The notes below the pieces were generated by a model, which was given only the letters and a program-made list of their open reading frames with translations, ran no database searches and had not been told where the DNA came from. A program made the position numbers and the translations under genes. Source: Planctomycetota bacterium (GTDB taxonomy: Bacteria > Planctomycetota > UBA1135 > UBA2386). Taken from it: a stretch of DNA of 64,000 nt. Below are positions 8,208 to 15,687 of this stretch, piece after piece. Location of the stretch: NCBI GenBank assembly GCA_028281765.1, contig JANQJF010000058.1, positions 104,808 through 168,807 of the forward strand, written 5' to 3'. Each line of letters starts with the position of its first letter. Position 1 is the stretch's first letter.

Positions 8208-8917
8208 GGCGTCCTGCCGAAGCCGGATTCACGCTGCTCGAGGCGCTCGTCGCGTCGGCTCTGCTGACGATGATCGTGTTCCACTTCCTCGGCACGCGCA
8301 CCGATGCGATGATCGATGCCGCCGACGCGCGCAACTGGCGCGTCGCCCGCGAGATCGCCGCGCACCAGCTGTCGATCATCCGTGCCGGCGCGCACGAGAT
8401 CCCGCCGGAGAACCGGCAGACGATCGAGCTCGACGAGGCCGAGTACCCGGACTTCAGCTACCAGGTCCTGATCGGCGAAGCCGCGATCTCCGAGGCGGAG
8501 AGCGAGCTCACCGAGAACATGGGCAGCGGCGAAGAGGCCGACCGCGCCTCGGAACGACTCGAGTGGCAGCGCGAGCGGGACATGCTCCGCAACGCGAACG
8601 CTGCGGGGATGTCGTTCACCGACTACGAAGACCAGATTCGCGAGGAGGAGCTCGAAGAGAAGCTCCCGAGCGAAGACGAACTCGAGGACGTCGCGGTCAT
8701 CGTGTACTTCCCGAACCTGCGGGATCGGGAGTCGGACACGATGCAGCAGTCGACGTTCATGCTCAAGGCCAAGATCTCGACGATGGCCATCCAAGGTTTG
8801 ACGCCCGACGAAGCGCAGGCCGTGCAGGACGCGCAAGGCGGACTCGACGGCGCGGCGACGAGCAACGGACTCGGCGACGCGATCAGCGGCGGCGGCGGAT
8901 CCGGAGGAGGACGATAG
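8204..8917 (+). CDS. Pseudopilin, GspI type
   Basis: The ATG at 8204 overlaps the previous stop and has AAGGAG eight bases upstream. The protein (237 residues) begins MRRPAEAG|FTLLEALVASALLTMIVFHFLG, a prepilin signal with the conserved glutamate at +5. The acidic middle (GEEADRASERLEWQRE, DQIREEELEEKLPSEDELED) looks like an extra helical insertion compared with normal GspI proteins of about 125 residues. It ends in a glycine-serine run (SGGGGSGGGR). The minor-pseudopilin role is inferred from leader and order. Confidence 0.75.
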   Translation: MRRPAEAGFTLLEALVASALLTMIVFHFLGTRTDAMIDAADARNWRVAREIAAHQLSIIRAGAHEIPPENRQTIELDEAEYPDFSYQVLIGEAAISEAESELTENMGSGEEADRASERLEWQRERDMLRNANAAGMSFTDYEDQIREEELEEKLPSEDELEDVAVIVYFPNLRDRESDTMQQSTFMLKAKISTMAIQGLTPDEAQAVQDAQGGLDGAATSNGLGDAISGGGGSGGGR

Positions 8918-10033
8918 ATGACACGCTCGACTCGACACCCCGAGGCCCGCAATCAGGCCGGCTTCACCCTGATCGAAGTTCTGCTCGCGGTGGGCATCAC
9001 CGCGGTGGTCATGTTCAAGGTCGGCGCCGCGTTCTTGGTGACGCTGCAGGCTCGTACCGAGATCCAGGCCCTGACCGAGTCGACCGCCGATGGCGAGCGC
9101 GTGCTGACGTTGATCGAACGCGATCTCCGCGCGCTGTGGCACCACAACATCAAGGACAACCGAGTCCTGATCGGCCGCGACCAGAACATCGGTGGTTTCG
9201 ATGCGGACCGCATCGACTTCCTCTGCTCGACCAACTCGGTCAGCGGGGCGCTCGACACGACGGACCAAGTCTCCTACCCGTCGATCTGCGAAGTCGGCTA
9301 CTGGCTGAAGCCGAACCCCGAGATCCCCGGCCTGATCGAACTCTACCGCCGCGAGGACCCGCTGATCGACAACGACCTGCAGAGCCAGGGGCGCTTCCAG
9401 CTCGTCTGCGGACGGATCAAGGACTTCAACATCACCTACTTCGAGACACTCGGCCACCAGGCCGAGGAGCTCCACGAGTGGGACTCGTCGCAAGAGAACC
9501 GCCTGCCGCGGCGGATCAAGATCGAGTTCCAGGTGCACCGCAAGCTCGCGAACCGCAACCGCGTGTCCGGTGCCGAGGTCGAGGACTTCGGCAAGATCAT
9601 CAAGCGCTACGAGCGTCACATCGTGTTCGACCGTCGCTACACGGACATCCTGACCGCGGGCGTCGCCATGGTGCCCGTGGCACCTCCCCCGCCCGAAGCC
9701 GAAGCGCTCGGCGGCGGCGGCCCGCAGGGTGACGGGGACGGCGGTGCTGGCCCCGCGGACGGGGCGACGACGAACGGCGCAGCCGGCGCCGGCGGCGGCT
9801 TCATCGCCGGCGGTGCGCGCACGGAGACTTCGCTCGGCGGCGGCCAAGGCACGCGTGGCCCGGGTGGCCGCGGCGGCCAGTCGAGCAACCCCGGCGCCAA
9901 CCCGATCGGCGGCGGCAACCCGCCGCCGAACATTCCGCCGTCCAATGACAACGGCGTGCCGATCGACCTCGGGGACCTGCTGCGCGGCGGTGGCCTGCGC
10001 GGCAACGGCGGCGGGATCTTCGGCGGCAACTAG
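8918..10033 (+). CDS. Pseudopilin, GspJ type, with long glycine/proline-rich C-terminal tail
   Basis: The ATG follows the upstream stop directly and has GGAGGAGG about seven bases before it. The leader NQAG|FTLIEVLLAVGITAVVMFKVG is a prepilin signal. The ~240-residue globular part (ADGERVLTLIERDLRALW, IDFLCSTN, VCGRIKDFNITYF) fits the GspJ minor pseudopilin. The last ~115 residues are a low-complexity Gly/Pro/Asn region ending LRGGGLRGNGGGIFGGN, absent from standard GspJ. It completes a G-H-I-J order without GspK. Confidence 0.8.
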   Translation: MTRSTRHPEARNQAGFTLIEVLLAVGITAVVMFKVGAAFLVTLQARTEIQALTESTADGERVLTLIERDLRALWHHNIKDNRVLIGRDQNIGGFDADRIDFLCSTNSVSGALDTTDQVSYPSICEVGYWLKPNPEIPGLIELYRREDPLIDNDLQSQGRFQLVCGRIKDFNITYFETLGHQAEELHEWDSSQENRLPRRIKIEFQVHRKLANRNRVSGAEVEDFGKIIKRYERHIVFDRRYTDILTAGVAMVPVAPPPPEAEALGGGGPQGDGDGGAGPADGATTNGAAGAGGGFIAGGARTETSLGGGQGTRGPGGRGGQSSNPGANPIGGGNPPPNIPPSNDNGVPIDLGDLLRGGGLRGNGGGIFGGN

Positions 10034-10051
10034 TGCTCCGCGTCCGAACTC
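10026..10051. repeat. 26-bp repeat copy 1 (spans gspJ-like stop codon)
   Basis: GCAACTAGTGC plus TCCGCGTCCGAACTC here matches 24 of 26 positions of the segment at 63898-63923 after infA, including the TAG stop in both. The shared core is CTAGTGCYCCGCGTCCGAA. Confidence 0.6.
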
Positions 10052-10096
10052 GGGGAACGGTTGACGCTCTGAACGCCGCCCCCCTACCGTCGCGGC

Positions 10097-10801
10097 ATGA
10101 ACCTGCGGCCCCGGCAGAAGATCGGCACGATCCCTTGGGAACCGACCTCGTTCGGTGAGAGCGTCCTCGGCACTCCGCTCCACGTCTGGCGTCCGGCCGA
10201 GGAGTGCCGCGTGCTCGTCTTCGCCGCGATCCACGGCGAGGAGCCGGAGTCGACGATCGTCCTGTCGCGCGCGCTGCGCCACCTGACCGAACCGTCGCCG
10301 CACTGTGCGGTCGTGCTCGCGCTGAACCCGGACGGCGTCTCCCGCGGCACGCGCGGCAACGCGAACGGCGTCGATCTCAACCGCAACTTCCCGACGCGCA
10401 CATGGGCCCCGGACCCAGTGTGCCACCGCGCGACGATGAACGATCCTCGTGACGTCGAACTGAGCCCGGGTGAAGCGGCCGGCTCCGAGCCCGAGACACG
10501 CGCTCTGATGGCTCTCGTCGATGAACTGAGCCCCGAGTCCGTAGTCGCGATCCATGCGCCACTGGCCTGCCTCGAGGACCCGAAGAGTCACCCGCTAGCA
10601 CACTGGTTCGCCAAGCGCGTGAACCTCCCCGTCGTCGACGACGTGGGCTACCCGACGCCCGGTTCGTTCGGCACCTGGTGCGCGGAACGCGACCTACACG
10701 TCATCACCTACGAACTCGAGGACGCGTCGGTCGAGACGTTGATCGGCGTGCATACCCCGGCTTTCGTCGAGCTGCTCTCTGGCGGCTTCCACGCCGAGTA
10801 A
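10097..10801 (+). CDS. mpaA: Murein tripeptide amidase A (M14 zinc carboxypeptidase)
   Basis: The 234-residue protein has M14 zinc ligands in an HGEE motif (about residue 46), NPDG, the substrate-binding RGNANGVDLNRNFP and a downstream catalytic glutamate in ITYELED. Segments such as GSEPETRALM, PLACLEDPKSHPLAHW and VGYPTPGSFGTWCAERDLHVIT align closely by eye with E. coli MpaA. MpaA cleaves the gamma-D-Glu-diaminopimelate bond of murein tripeptide in the cytoplasm during peptidoglycan recycling. The next gene starts 4 bases after its stop, so the two are probably coupled. Confidence 0.92.
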   Translation: MNLRPRQKIGTIPWEPTSFGESVLGTPLHVWRPAEECRVLVFAAIHGEEPESTIVLSRALRHLTEPSPHCAVVLALNPDGVSRGTRGNANGVDLNRNFPTRTWAPDPVCHRATMNDPRDVELSPGEAAGSEPETRALMALVDELSPESVVAIHAPLACLEDPKSHPLAHWFAKRVNLPVVDDVGYPTPGSFGTWCAERDLHVITYELEDASVETLIGVHTPAFVELLSGGFHAE

Positions 10802-10805
10802 CACC

Positions 10806-12035
10806 ATGGCGCTCACCGTCATCTGGATCGCATTCTTCGGCATCGCGTTCGTCGTCGCACTCGTCCGACTGATCGTCACCGGTGAGGACGCGTTCACGCC
10901 AATCGTGAAGAGCACGTTCGACATGGCGGAAGCCAGCGTGAGCATCGCACTCACCCTCATCGGGGTGCTGACGCTGTGGCTCGGACTGATGAAAGTCGGC
11001 GAGAAAGGCGGCGCGGTCAACGTTCTCGCGAGGCTCGTTCGCCCGTTCTTCCACCGACTGTTCCCGGAGGTGCCGAAAGACCACCCGGTGCACGGCTCCA
11101 TGGTGATGAACTTCGCGGCGAACATGCTTGGCCTCGACAACGCAGCCACGCCGATGGGGCTGAAGGCGATGGGCCAGCTCCAAGAGCTCAATCCGGACGG
11201 CGAGCGCGCCTCGAATGCCCAGATCATGTTCCTGGTGCTCAACACCTCCGGCCTGACCCTGATCCCGATCACCGTGATGGCCTACCGCGCCGAGCAGGGC
11301 GCTGTGAACCCGACCGATGTGTTCCTACCGATCCTCCTGACGACCTTCTTCTCGACTCTCGCCGGGCTCATCGCGGTCGCCGTGGTCCAGCGAATCCGCT
11401 TGTTCGACAAAGTCGTCATCGCCTACCTCGGCGCCCTGTCTGCTGTGGCAGGGGCGATGATTTGGGGATTCGCAAGCCTACCGAAGGAACAACTCGCGAC
11501 AGTATCCGGACTCGTCGCGAACATGCTCCTGTTCACGGTCATCGTCGGCTTCATCGCGCTGGCGGCCTTTCGCCGCGTCAACGTGTACGAGGCCTTCATC
11601 GAAGGCGCAAAGGAGGGCTTCTCGGTCTCGGTGAGGATCATTCCGTATCTCGTCGCGATCCTCGTCGCAATCGGGGTCTTCCGCGCGTCCGGCGCCATGG
11701 ACTTCCTGATCGATGGCATGCGCTGGATGTTCGGCCGCTTCGGCAGTGACACTCGATTCGTCGACGGCCTGCCGACCGCGATGATGAAGCCACTCAGCGG
11801 CAGTGGTGCACGGGCCATGATGATCGAAACGATGCAAACACACGGCGCCGACTCGTTCGCTGGACGCATCGCATCGACGTTCCAAGGTGCGACCGACACA
11901 ACGTTCTACGTGATCGCGCTCTACTTCGGCTCGGTCGGCGTGCGCAAGACACGCCACGCCGTAGCCTGCGGCCTGATCGCGGATACCGCCTCGGTCATCG
12001 CCGGCATCTTCATCGCATACCTGTTCTTCGGGTAG
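10806..12035 (+). CDS. Fused spore maturation protein SpmA-SpmB (membrane, nucleoside-recognition/gate domains)
   Basis: The 409-residue integral membrane protein has two halves. The N-terminal half resembles SpmA (AEASVSIALTLIGVLTLWLGLMKVGEKGG, NFAANMLGLDNAATPMGLKAM, FLVLNTSGLTLIPITVMAYRA) and the C-terminal half resembles SpmB (AFIEGAKEGFSVSVRIIPYLVAILVAIGVFRASGAMD, GLPTAMMKPLSGSGARAMM, STFQGATDTTFYVIALYFGSVGV). In Bacillus the two proteins are separate and affect spore core dehydration. Non-sporulating bacteria often carry this fusion with unknown cargo. Tight coupling to mpaA suggests a link to murein peptide transport or recycling, which is inference. Confidence 0.9.
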   Translation: MALTVIWIAFFGIAFVVALVRLIVTGEDAFTPIVKSTFDMAEASVSIALTLIGVLTLWLGLMKVGEKGGAVNVLARLVRPFFHRLFPEVPKDHPVHGSMVMNFAANMLGLDNAATPMGLKAMGQLQELNPDGERASNAQIMFLVLNTSGLTLIPITVMAYRAEQGAVNPTDVFLPILLTTFFSTLAGLIAVAVVQRIRLFDKVVIAYLGALSAVAGAMIWGFASLPKEQLATVSGLVANMLLFTVIVGFIALAAFRRVNVYEAFIEGAKEGFSVSVRIIPYLVAILVAIGVFRASGAMDFLIDGMRWMFGRFGSDTRFVDGLPTAMMKPLSGSGARAMMIETMQTHGADSFAGRIASTFQGATDTTFYVIALYFGSVGVRKTRHAVACGLIADTASVIAGIFIAYLFFG

Positions 12036-12039
12036 ACAC

Positions 12040-12180
12040 GGGCACGGGCGCGGGGCCTAAGACGGAGGACGAACGATGACCGTCCTCAGACGATTTCGGC
12101 CCGCGGAGGGGCTCCGCAGGCCGATAGCGTTCGAACGCGTCGCGGCTCGGCACCCCGTCTTGGGCTCCGCGCCCGCGCCC
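12040..12180. repeat. Palindromic intergenic element between spmAB and serS
   Basis: Terminal arms 12040-12065 and 12155-12180 are imperfect inverted repeats, pairing at 23 of 26 positions by hand alignment. Nested inside are a 7-bp hairpin (GAGGACG/CGTCCTC), a near-perfect GGCCCGCGGA/TCCGCAGGCC hairpin and the palindrome GCGTTCGAACGC. Its left arm resembles the left arm of the element at 63.4 kb. It fills the whole gap between two convergent genes, so it could also act as a bidirectional terminator. Confidence 0.55.
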
Positions 12181-12182
12181 GC

Positions 12183-13460
12183 CTACCCCAACACCTCGCG
12201 CCCGCCCAGGTACGGCACCAGCGCCTCCGGCACCCGCACCGTTCCATCCGCCTGCTGGTGCACCTCCAGCAACGGAATCAGGATCCGCGGGCTCGCGATC
12301 ACGGTGTTGTTCAGCGTGTGGCAGTGCGCGGCCTTCTTGGTGTCCGCGCGGCGGTAGCGCAGGTTCAGGCGACGCGCCTGGTAGTCGTAGAACCGCGACG
12401 CCGAGTGGGTCTCGCCGTACGCCTCCCGCGACGGCATCCAGCACTCGATGTCGTACTTGAACGCCTGCGGCACGCCGAGGTCACCGCCGCACACGTTGAC
12501 GATGCGGTACGGCAGCTCGAGGGCCTGCAGCACTTCCTCCGAATTCCGCACGATCGCCTCGTGGTGTTCGCGGCTCTTCTCGTGGTCCGCGACGTCGACG
12601 ATGACCTGCTCGACCTTCTGGAACTGGTGCACGCGATACAGCCCGCGCGTGTCCTTGCCGTACGTCCCCGCCTCGCGACGGAAGCACATCGACCGCGCGA
12701 CGTAGAGCTTCGGGAGTTCGTCTTCTTTGAGGATCTCGCCGGCGTGGATCGACGTCACCGGCACCTCCGCGGTGCCGATCAGGTTGAGCTCGTCCTTCTC
12801 GCAGCGGTAGGTCTGCTCTTCGCCACCGGGGAAGAAGCCCGTGCCGGTCATGATCTTGTCGCGCACGAGCAGCGGCGGCTCGACCTGCACGAAGCCCTTG
12901 CCGACCATGTGGTCGAGCGACAGCTTGAGCACGGCGTCGTGCAGCGCGGCGAGGTCGCCAAACAGCATGTAGTTTCGACTGCCGGCCATGTCGGCCGCGC
13001 GCTCGAAGTCGATCCAGCCCTTCGCCTCGGCGATCTCGTAGTGCGGCTTCGCCTCGAAGTCGAACGCGGGCTTCTCGCCCCAGGTGCGCACCTCGACGTT
13101 GAGCGTGTCGTCCTTGCCGTCCGGCACGCCGTCGTCCGGCACGTTGGGGATCAGCAAGAGCTCCGCGCGCATCCGCTCCTTGAGCGACTTCTCCTTCTCC
13201 TCGAGCTCGTGCAGCTCGGCCTTCAGCCCCTTCTGCGCCTCCAGGTGCTTCTCACGCTCCTCAGGCGAGAGTTTGCCGATCTGCTTCGCGGCCTGCTTCT
13301 GCTCGGACCGCTTGCCGTCGATGACCGGAATCAGCTCGCGGAGCTCGCTGTCGACGGCGAGCAGGCGATCGACCGCCTCGGCGCGGTCGGGGAAGTGCTT
13401 CTTGTGCGCACCGGCACGGACGAGATCCGGGTTCTCCCGGACCACCTTGATGTCGAGCAC
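12183..13460 (-). CDS. serS: Seryl-tRNA synthetase
   Basis: At 425 residues the protein has the class II SerRS layout: an N-terminal coiled-coil arm (KRSEQKQAAKQIGKLSPEERE to about residue 105) that binds the tRNA long variable arm, motif 2 FRREAGTYGKDTRGLYRVHQF, the serine-pocket GTAEVPVTS, and motif 3 with arginine in ASPRILIPLLE. The C-terminus RVPEALVPYLGG is the family ending. Motif 3 differs from the common GLAVGRTLVAILE form but keeps the ATP-binding arginine. It charges tRNA-Ser in the cytoplasm. Confidence 0.97.
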   Translation of the reverse strand: MLDIKVVRENPDLVRAGAHKKHFPDRAEAVDRLLAVDSELRELIPVIDGKRSEQKQAAKQIGKLSPEEREKHLEAQKGLKAELHELEEKEKSLKERMRAELLLIPNVPDDGVPDGKDDTLNVEVRTWGEKPAFDFEAKPHYEIAEAKGWIDFERAADMAGSRNYMLFGDLAALHDAVLKLSLDHMVGKGFVQVEPPLLVRDKIMTGTGFFPGGEEQTYRCEKDELNLIGTAEVPVTSIHAGEILKEDELPKLYVARSMCFRREAGTYGKDTRGLYRVHQFQKVEQVIVDVADHEKSREHHEAIVRNSEEVLQALELPYRIVNVCGGDLGVPQAFKYDIECWMPSREAYGETHSASRFYDYQARRLNLRYRRADTKKAAHCHTLNNTVIASPRILIPLLEVHQQADGTVRVPEALVPYLGGREVLG

Positions 13461-13489
13461 GGACGAGGCTCCTGCGGGGAAGGGGTTCG

Positions 13490-15622
13490 CTACTTGAACA
13501 CCGGCAGGAGCTTACCGAACAGCTTGTTCTTGTCGCCCTTGAGTCCGATCTTCGTGCCGTCCGGCACGAACTCTTCGAAGACGAACGAGCCGTTCGCCAC
13601 GCCCTTCACGACCGGCCAGTAGGCCACCTCGAACCCGATGGCCTGCCCCTTCGAGAGGTCCGACGCCATCTGGGCATCCTTGAGCGCGATGAACGCACCG
13701 ATCGCCTTGGCGCCCTTTCCGGTGTCGTCCTTGGCAGCGAGGATCTCCGACGCCGGCGGGGCGCCGTTGACGTTGCGGTAGATCTCGCCAGCCGTGCCGA
13801 TCACCTTGATCGTCAGGGCGTTGATCTTGAGATCCCGGCCCTCACCCTCACGGTTGTACTCGAGCTTGAACGGCGCACCGAAGGCCAGCTCGGTGGTCTC
13901 GCCCGGCTTCACCGTGAACGGCTCCGTAGAGCCGGCGAACAGGTCGGCGGAGGACATCCGCGCCTTCTTGCCGTTGACGATGCGCCCGAAGAGCACCTCG
14001 TACTCGGCAGCCGGGAGCTCGGTGACGCCCTTCGAGATGTCGAAGCGCGCCTGCCCGAACCAACCTCGGCCCTGGACGACGAGCGCCTCGAGCTTCGTGC
14101 CCTTGCCGGCGCTCCACTTGACCTTCACGTTGCCGGTCTTGAAGTAGTCGGGGTTGGTCGCGCGGAGGCCGAACTTCTTGCCGTCCTCGCTGCGCCGCAT
14201 GTGGAACCAGCTGCCGTTGACCTTGACCCAGTTCGAGAACGGCACGGCTTTCGCCTTCTTGCCGATCTGCATGCTGTCGATCGCCGAGACCTTCGTCTCC
14301 TCGTCGAAGTCGTCGGTCAGGGTCCGCTGCGTCATGCCGAAGTCTTCTTCGTAGTCTTCGGTGAAGATCGCACCGTCCGAGTTGTCGTCGAACAGCGTCA
14401 CCGGCGTGCCGTCGACGTCCGCCACCCAGCTCGACGCGCTCTTGTAGTAGACGATCGCGCGCTTCGCCGTCGGCGCGTAGTTCTGGCTCATGCCCTGGAA
14501 CGGCTCCGATGCACCGCCGGTGTAGAACCACATCGCGTAGGGATCCTCCTTGGCCTTCGGATCCCCGAGGTAGATGAGGCTCGGCTTCTTGATCTTGTTC
14601 GGAGCCGCGACCGGCTGGAACGGGTTCTTCTTCAGGTTCGACTCGGCGCCGTCGAACGTCACGCCGTACTTGTTGTTGCCGGGACGCACCAAGAACATCT
14701 CCTTGCTGCGGAACCACGACATCTTGATCGGGCCCTTGCCGGTGATCGTTACCGAAGGCCAACGCATCGGGGACGGCCCGCCCATCAAGCTGAAGTCGAC
14801 CTTGCTCTCGAACTTCGACATCGGCTTGAACGTGAACGGATAGAACTTCTCGGTCTTGTCCGCGTCGACGACGAGGAAGCTGTCGATGCCCGTGATGTTC
14901 TCGTCGTAGCCTTCGGCAGCCCGCTTGGCCTGCTTCTTCTCGTCCTCCTCGATCTTGCGCTTCTCCTCCTTCGCCCAGTTGACGTTCGTGAGGTAGAGCT
15001 GGTCCTTGTTGTAGTTCCAGCGATCCCGATGCTCCTGGTAGCGATCGATCGCGTACACCGCCTCCTTGCGATCCTGCAGGGTGCGGCTCGGCATGATGTT
15101 GTAGACCTGCGCGACGACACCCCAGGTCTCCGCCGCCTGCGTCCGCTCCCCGATGTATTCGAACTGCTCCGCGAGCTTCAGCAGCGACTCGACGAGCTTC
15201 TCGTAGTTCGCGCGCTCGTTCGGCTTGTCCGTGTAGAGCTGGAAGTAGTGGTTTTTGCCCTTCTGCAGCGCCCCATAGCAGTTGTCGAACGTGCGGATCT
15301 GTGCGATGTCCTGCGAGCGCAACCACCGCTCGATCTGCTCGAGCGTGTCCGTGCGGAACACGCGCTGCCACGACGCGGTCAGCCGGCCGTACTCCGCCTG
15401 GGACTGCTCGTGCGTCTCGTCGCGGATCAGCATCCGGACCTGCGCCCGGAAGTGCAGGAGCGCGTGGTAGTGGTATTCCTTGAGGATCTTGTCGTAGCCC
15501 TTCTCGTCCTTGAAGCGGACCTTCTCGGAGAGCTCGTGGGTGAACTTGTCGAAGTTCCAGGCCTGGGCGGACAGGGACGCTGCGAAGAGCAGCACGGCGG
15601 GGATCAGCCGAAACATTGTCAT
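13490..15622 (-). CDS. Large exported protein of unknown function
   Basis: I do not recognise this 710-residue protein. It starts with a signal peptide (MFRLIPAVLLFAASLSAQA), then a helical, charged N-terminal third with TPR-like spacing (SLLKLAEQFEYIGERTQAAETWGVVAQVY) and a lysine/glutamate-rich stretch (WAKEEKRKIEEDEKKQAKRA). The C-terminal two thirds look beta-rich (DSFLVVDADKTEKFYPF, RAIVYYKSASSWVADVDG, GKGTKLEALVVQGRGWFGQARFD) and could bind sugar or peptide. No catalytic signature is visible. It lies 29 bases upstream of serS on the same strand. Confidence 0.8.
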   Translation of the reverse strand: MTMFRLIPAVLLFAASLSAQAWNFDKFTHELSEKVRFKDEKGYDKILKEYHYHALLHFRAQVRMLIRDETHEQSQAEYGRLTASWQRVFRTDTLEQIERWLRSQDIAQIRTFDNCYGALQKGKNHYFQLYTDKPNERANYEKLVESLLKLAEQFEYIGERTQAAETWGVVAQVYNIMPSRTLQDRKEAVYAIDRYQEHRDRWNYNKDQLYLTNVNWAKEEKRKIEEDEKKQAKRAAEGYDENITGIDSFLVVDADKTEKFYPFTFKPMSKFESKVDFSLMGGPSPMRWPSVTITGKGPIKMSWFRSKEMFLVRPGNNKYGVTFDGAESNLKKNPFQPVAAPNKIKKPSLIYLGDPKAKEDPYAMWFYTGGASEPFQGMSQNYAPTAKRAIVYYKSASSWVADVDGTPVTLFDDNSDGAIFTEDYEEDFGMTQRTLTDDFDEETKVSAIDSMQIGKKAKAVPFSNWVKVNGSWFHMRRSEDGKKFGLRATNPDYFKTGNVKVKWSAGKGTKLEALVVQGRGWFGQARFDISKGVTELPAAEYEVLFGRIVNGKKARMSSADLFAGSTEPFTVKPGETTELAFGAPFKLEYNREGEGRDLKINALTIKVIGTAGEIYRNVNGAPPASEILAAKDDTGKGAKAIGAFIALKDAQMASDLSKGQAIGFEVAYWPVVKGVANGSFVFEEFVPDGTKIGLKGDKNKLFGKLLPVFK

Positions 15623-15687
15623 CGGGAGGGTCTGAGACGTCCGATGTTACCAGGGGTTCGGAGCCGGCGCGCCTGTCCGAGCCAGGA

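Noticed and set aside
8117-10591. An 824-residue minus-strand ORF opposite the pseudopilin operon
   Set aside because: Antisense shadow; the plus-strand prepilin leaders and MpaA motifs decide the coding strand.
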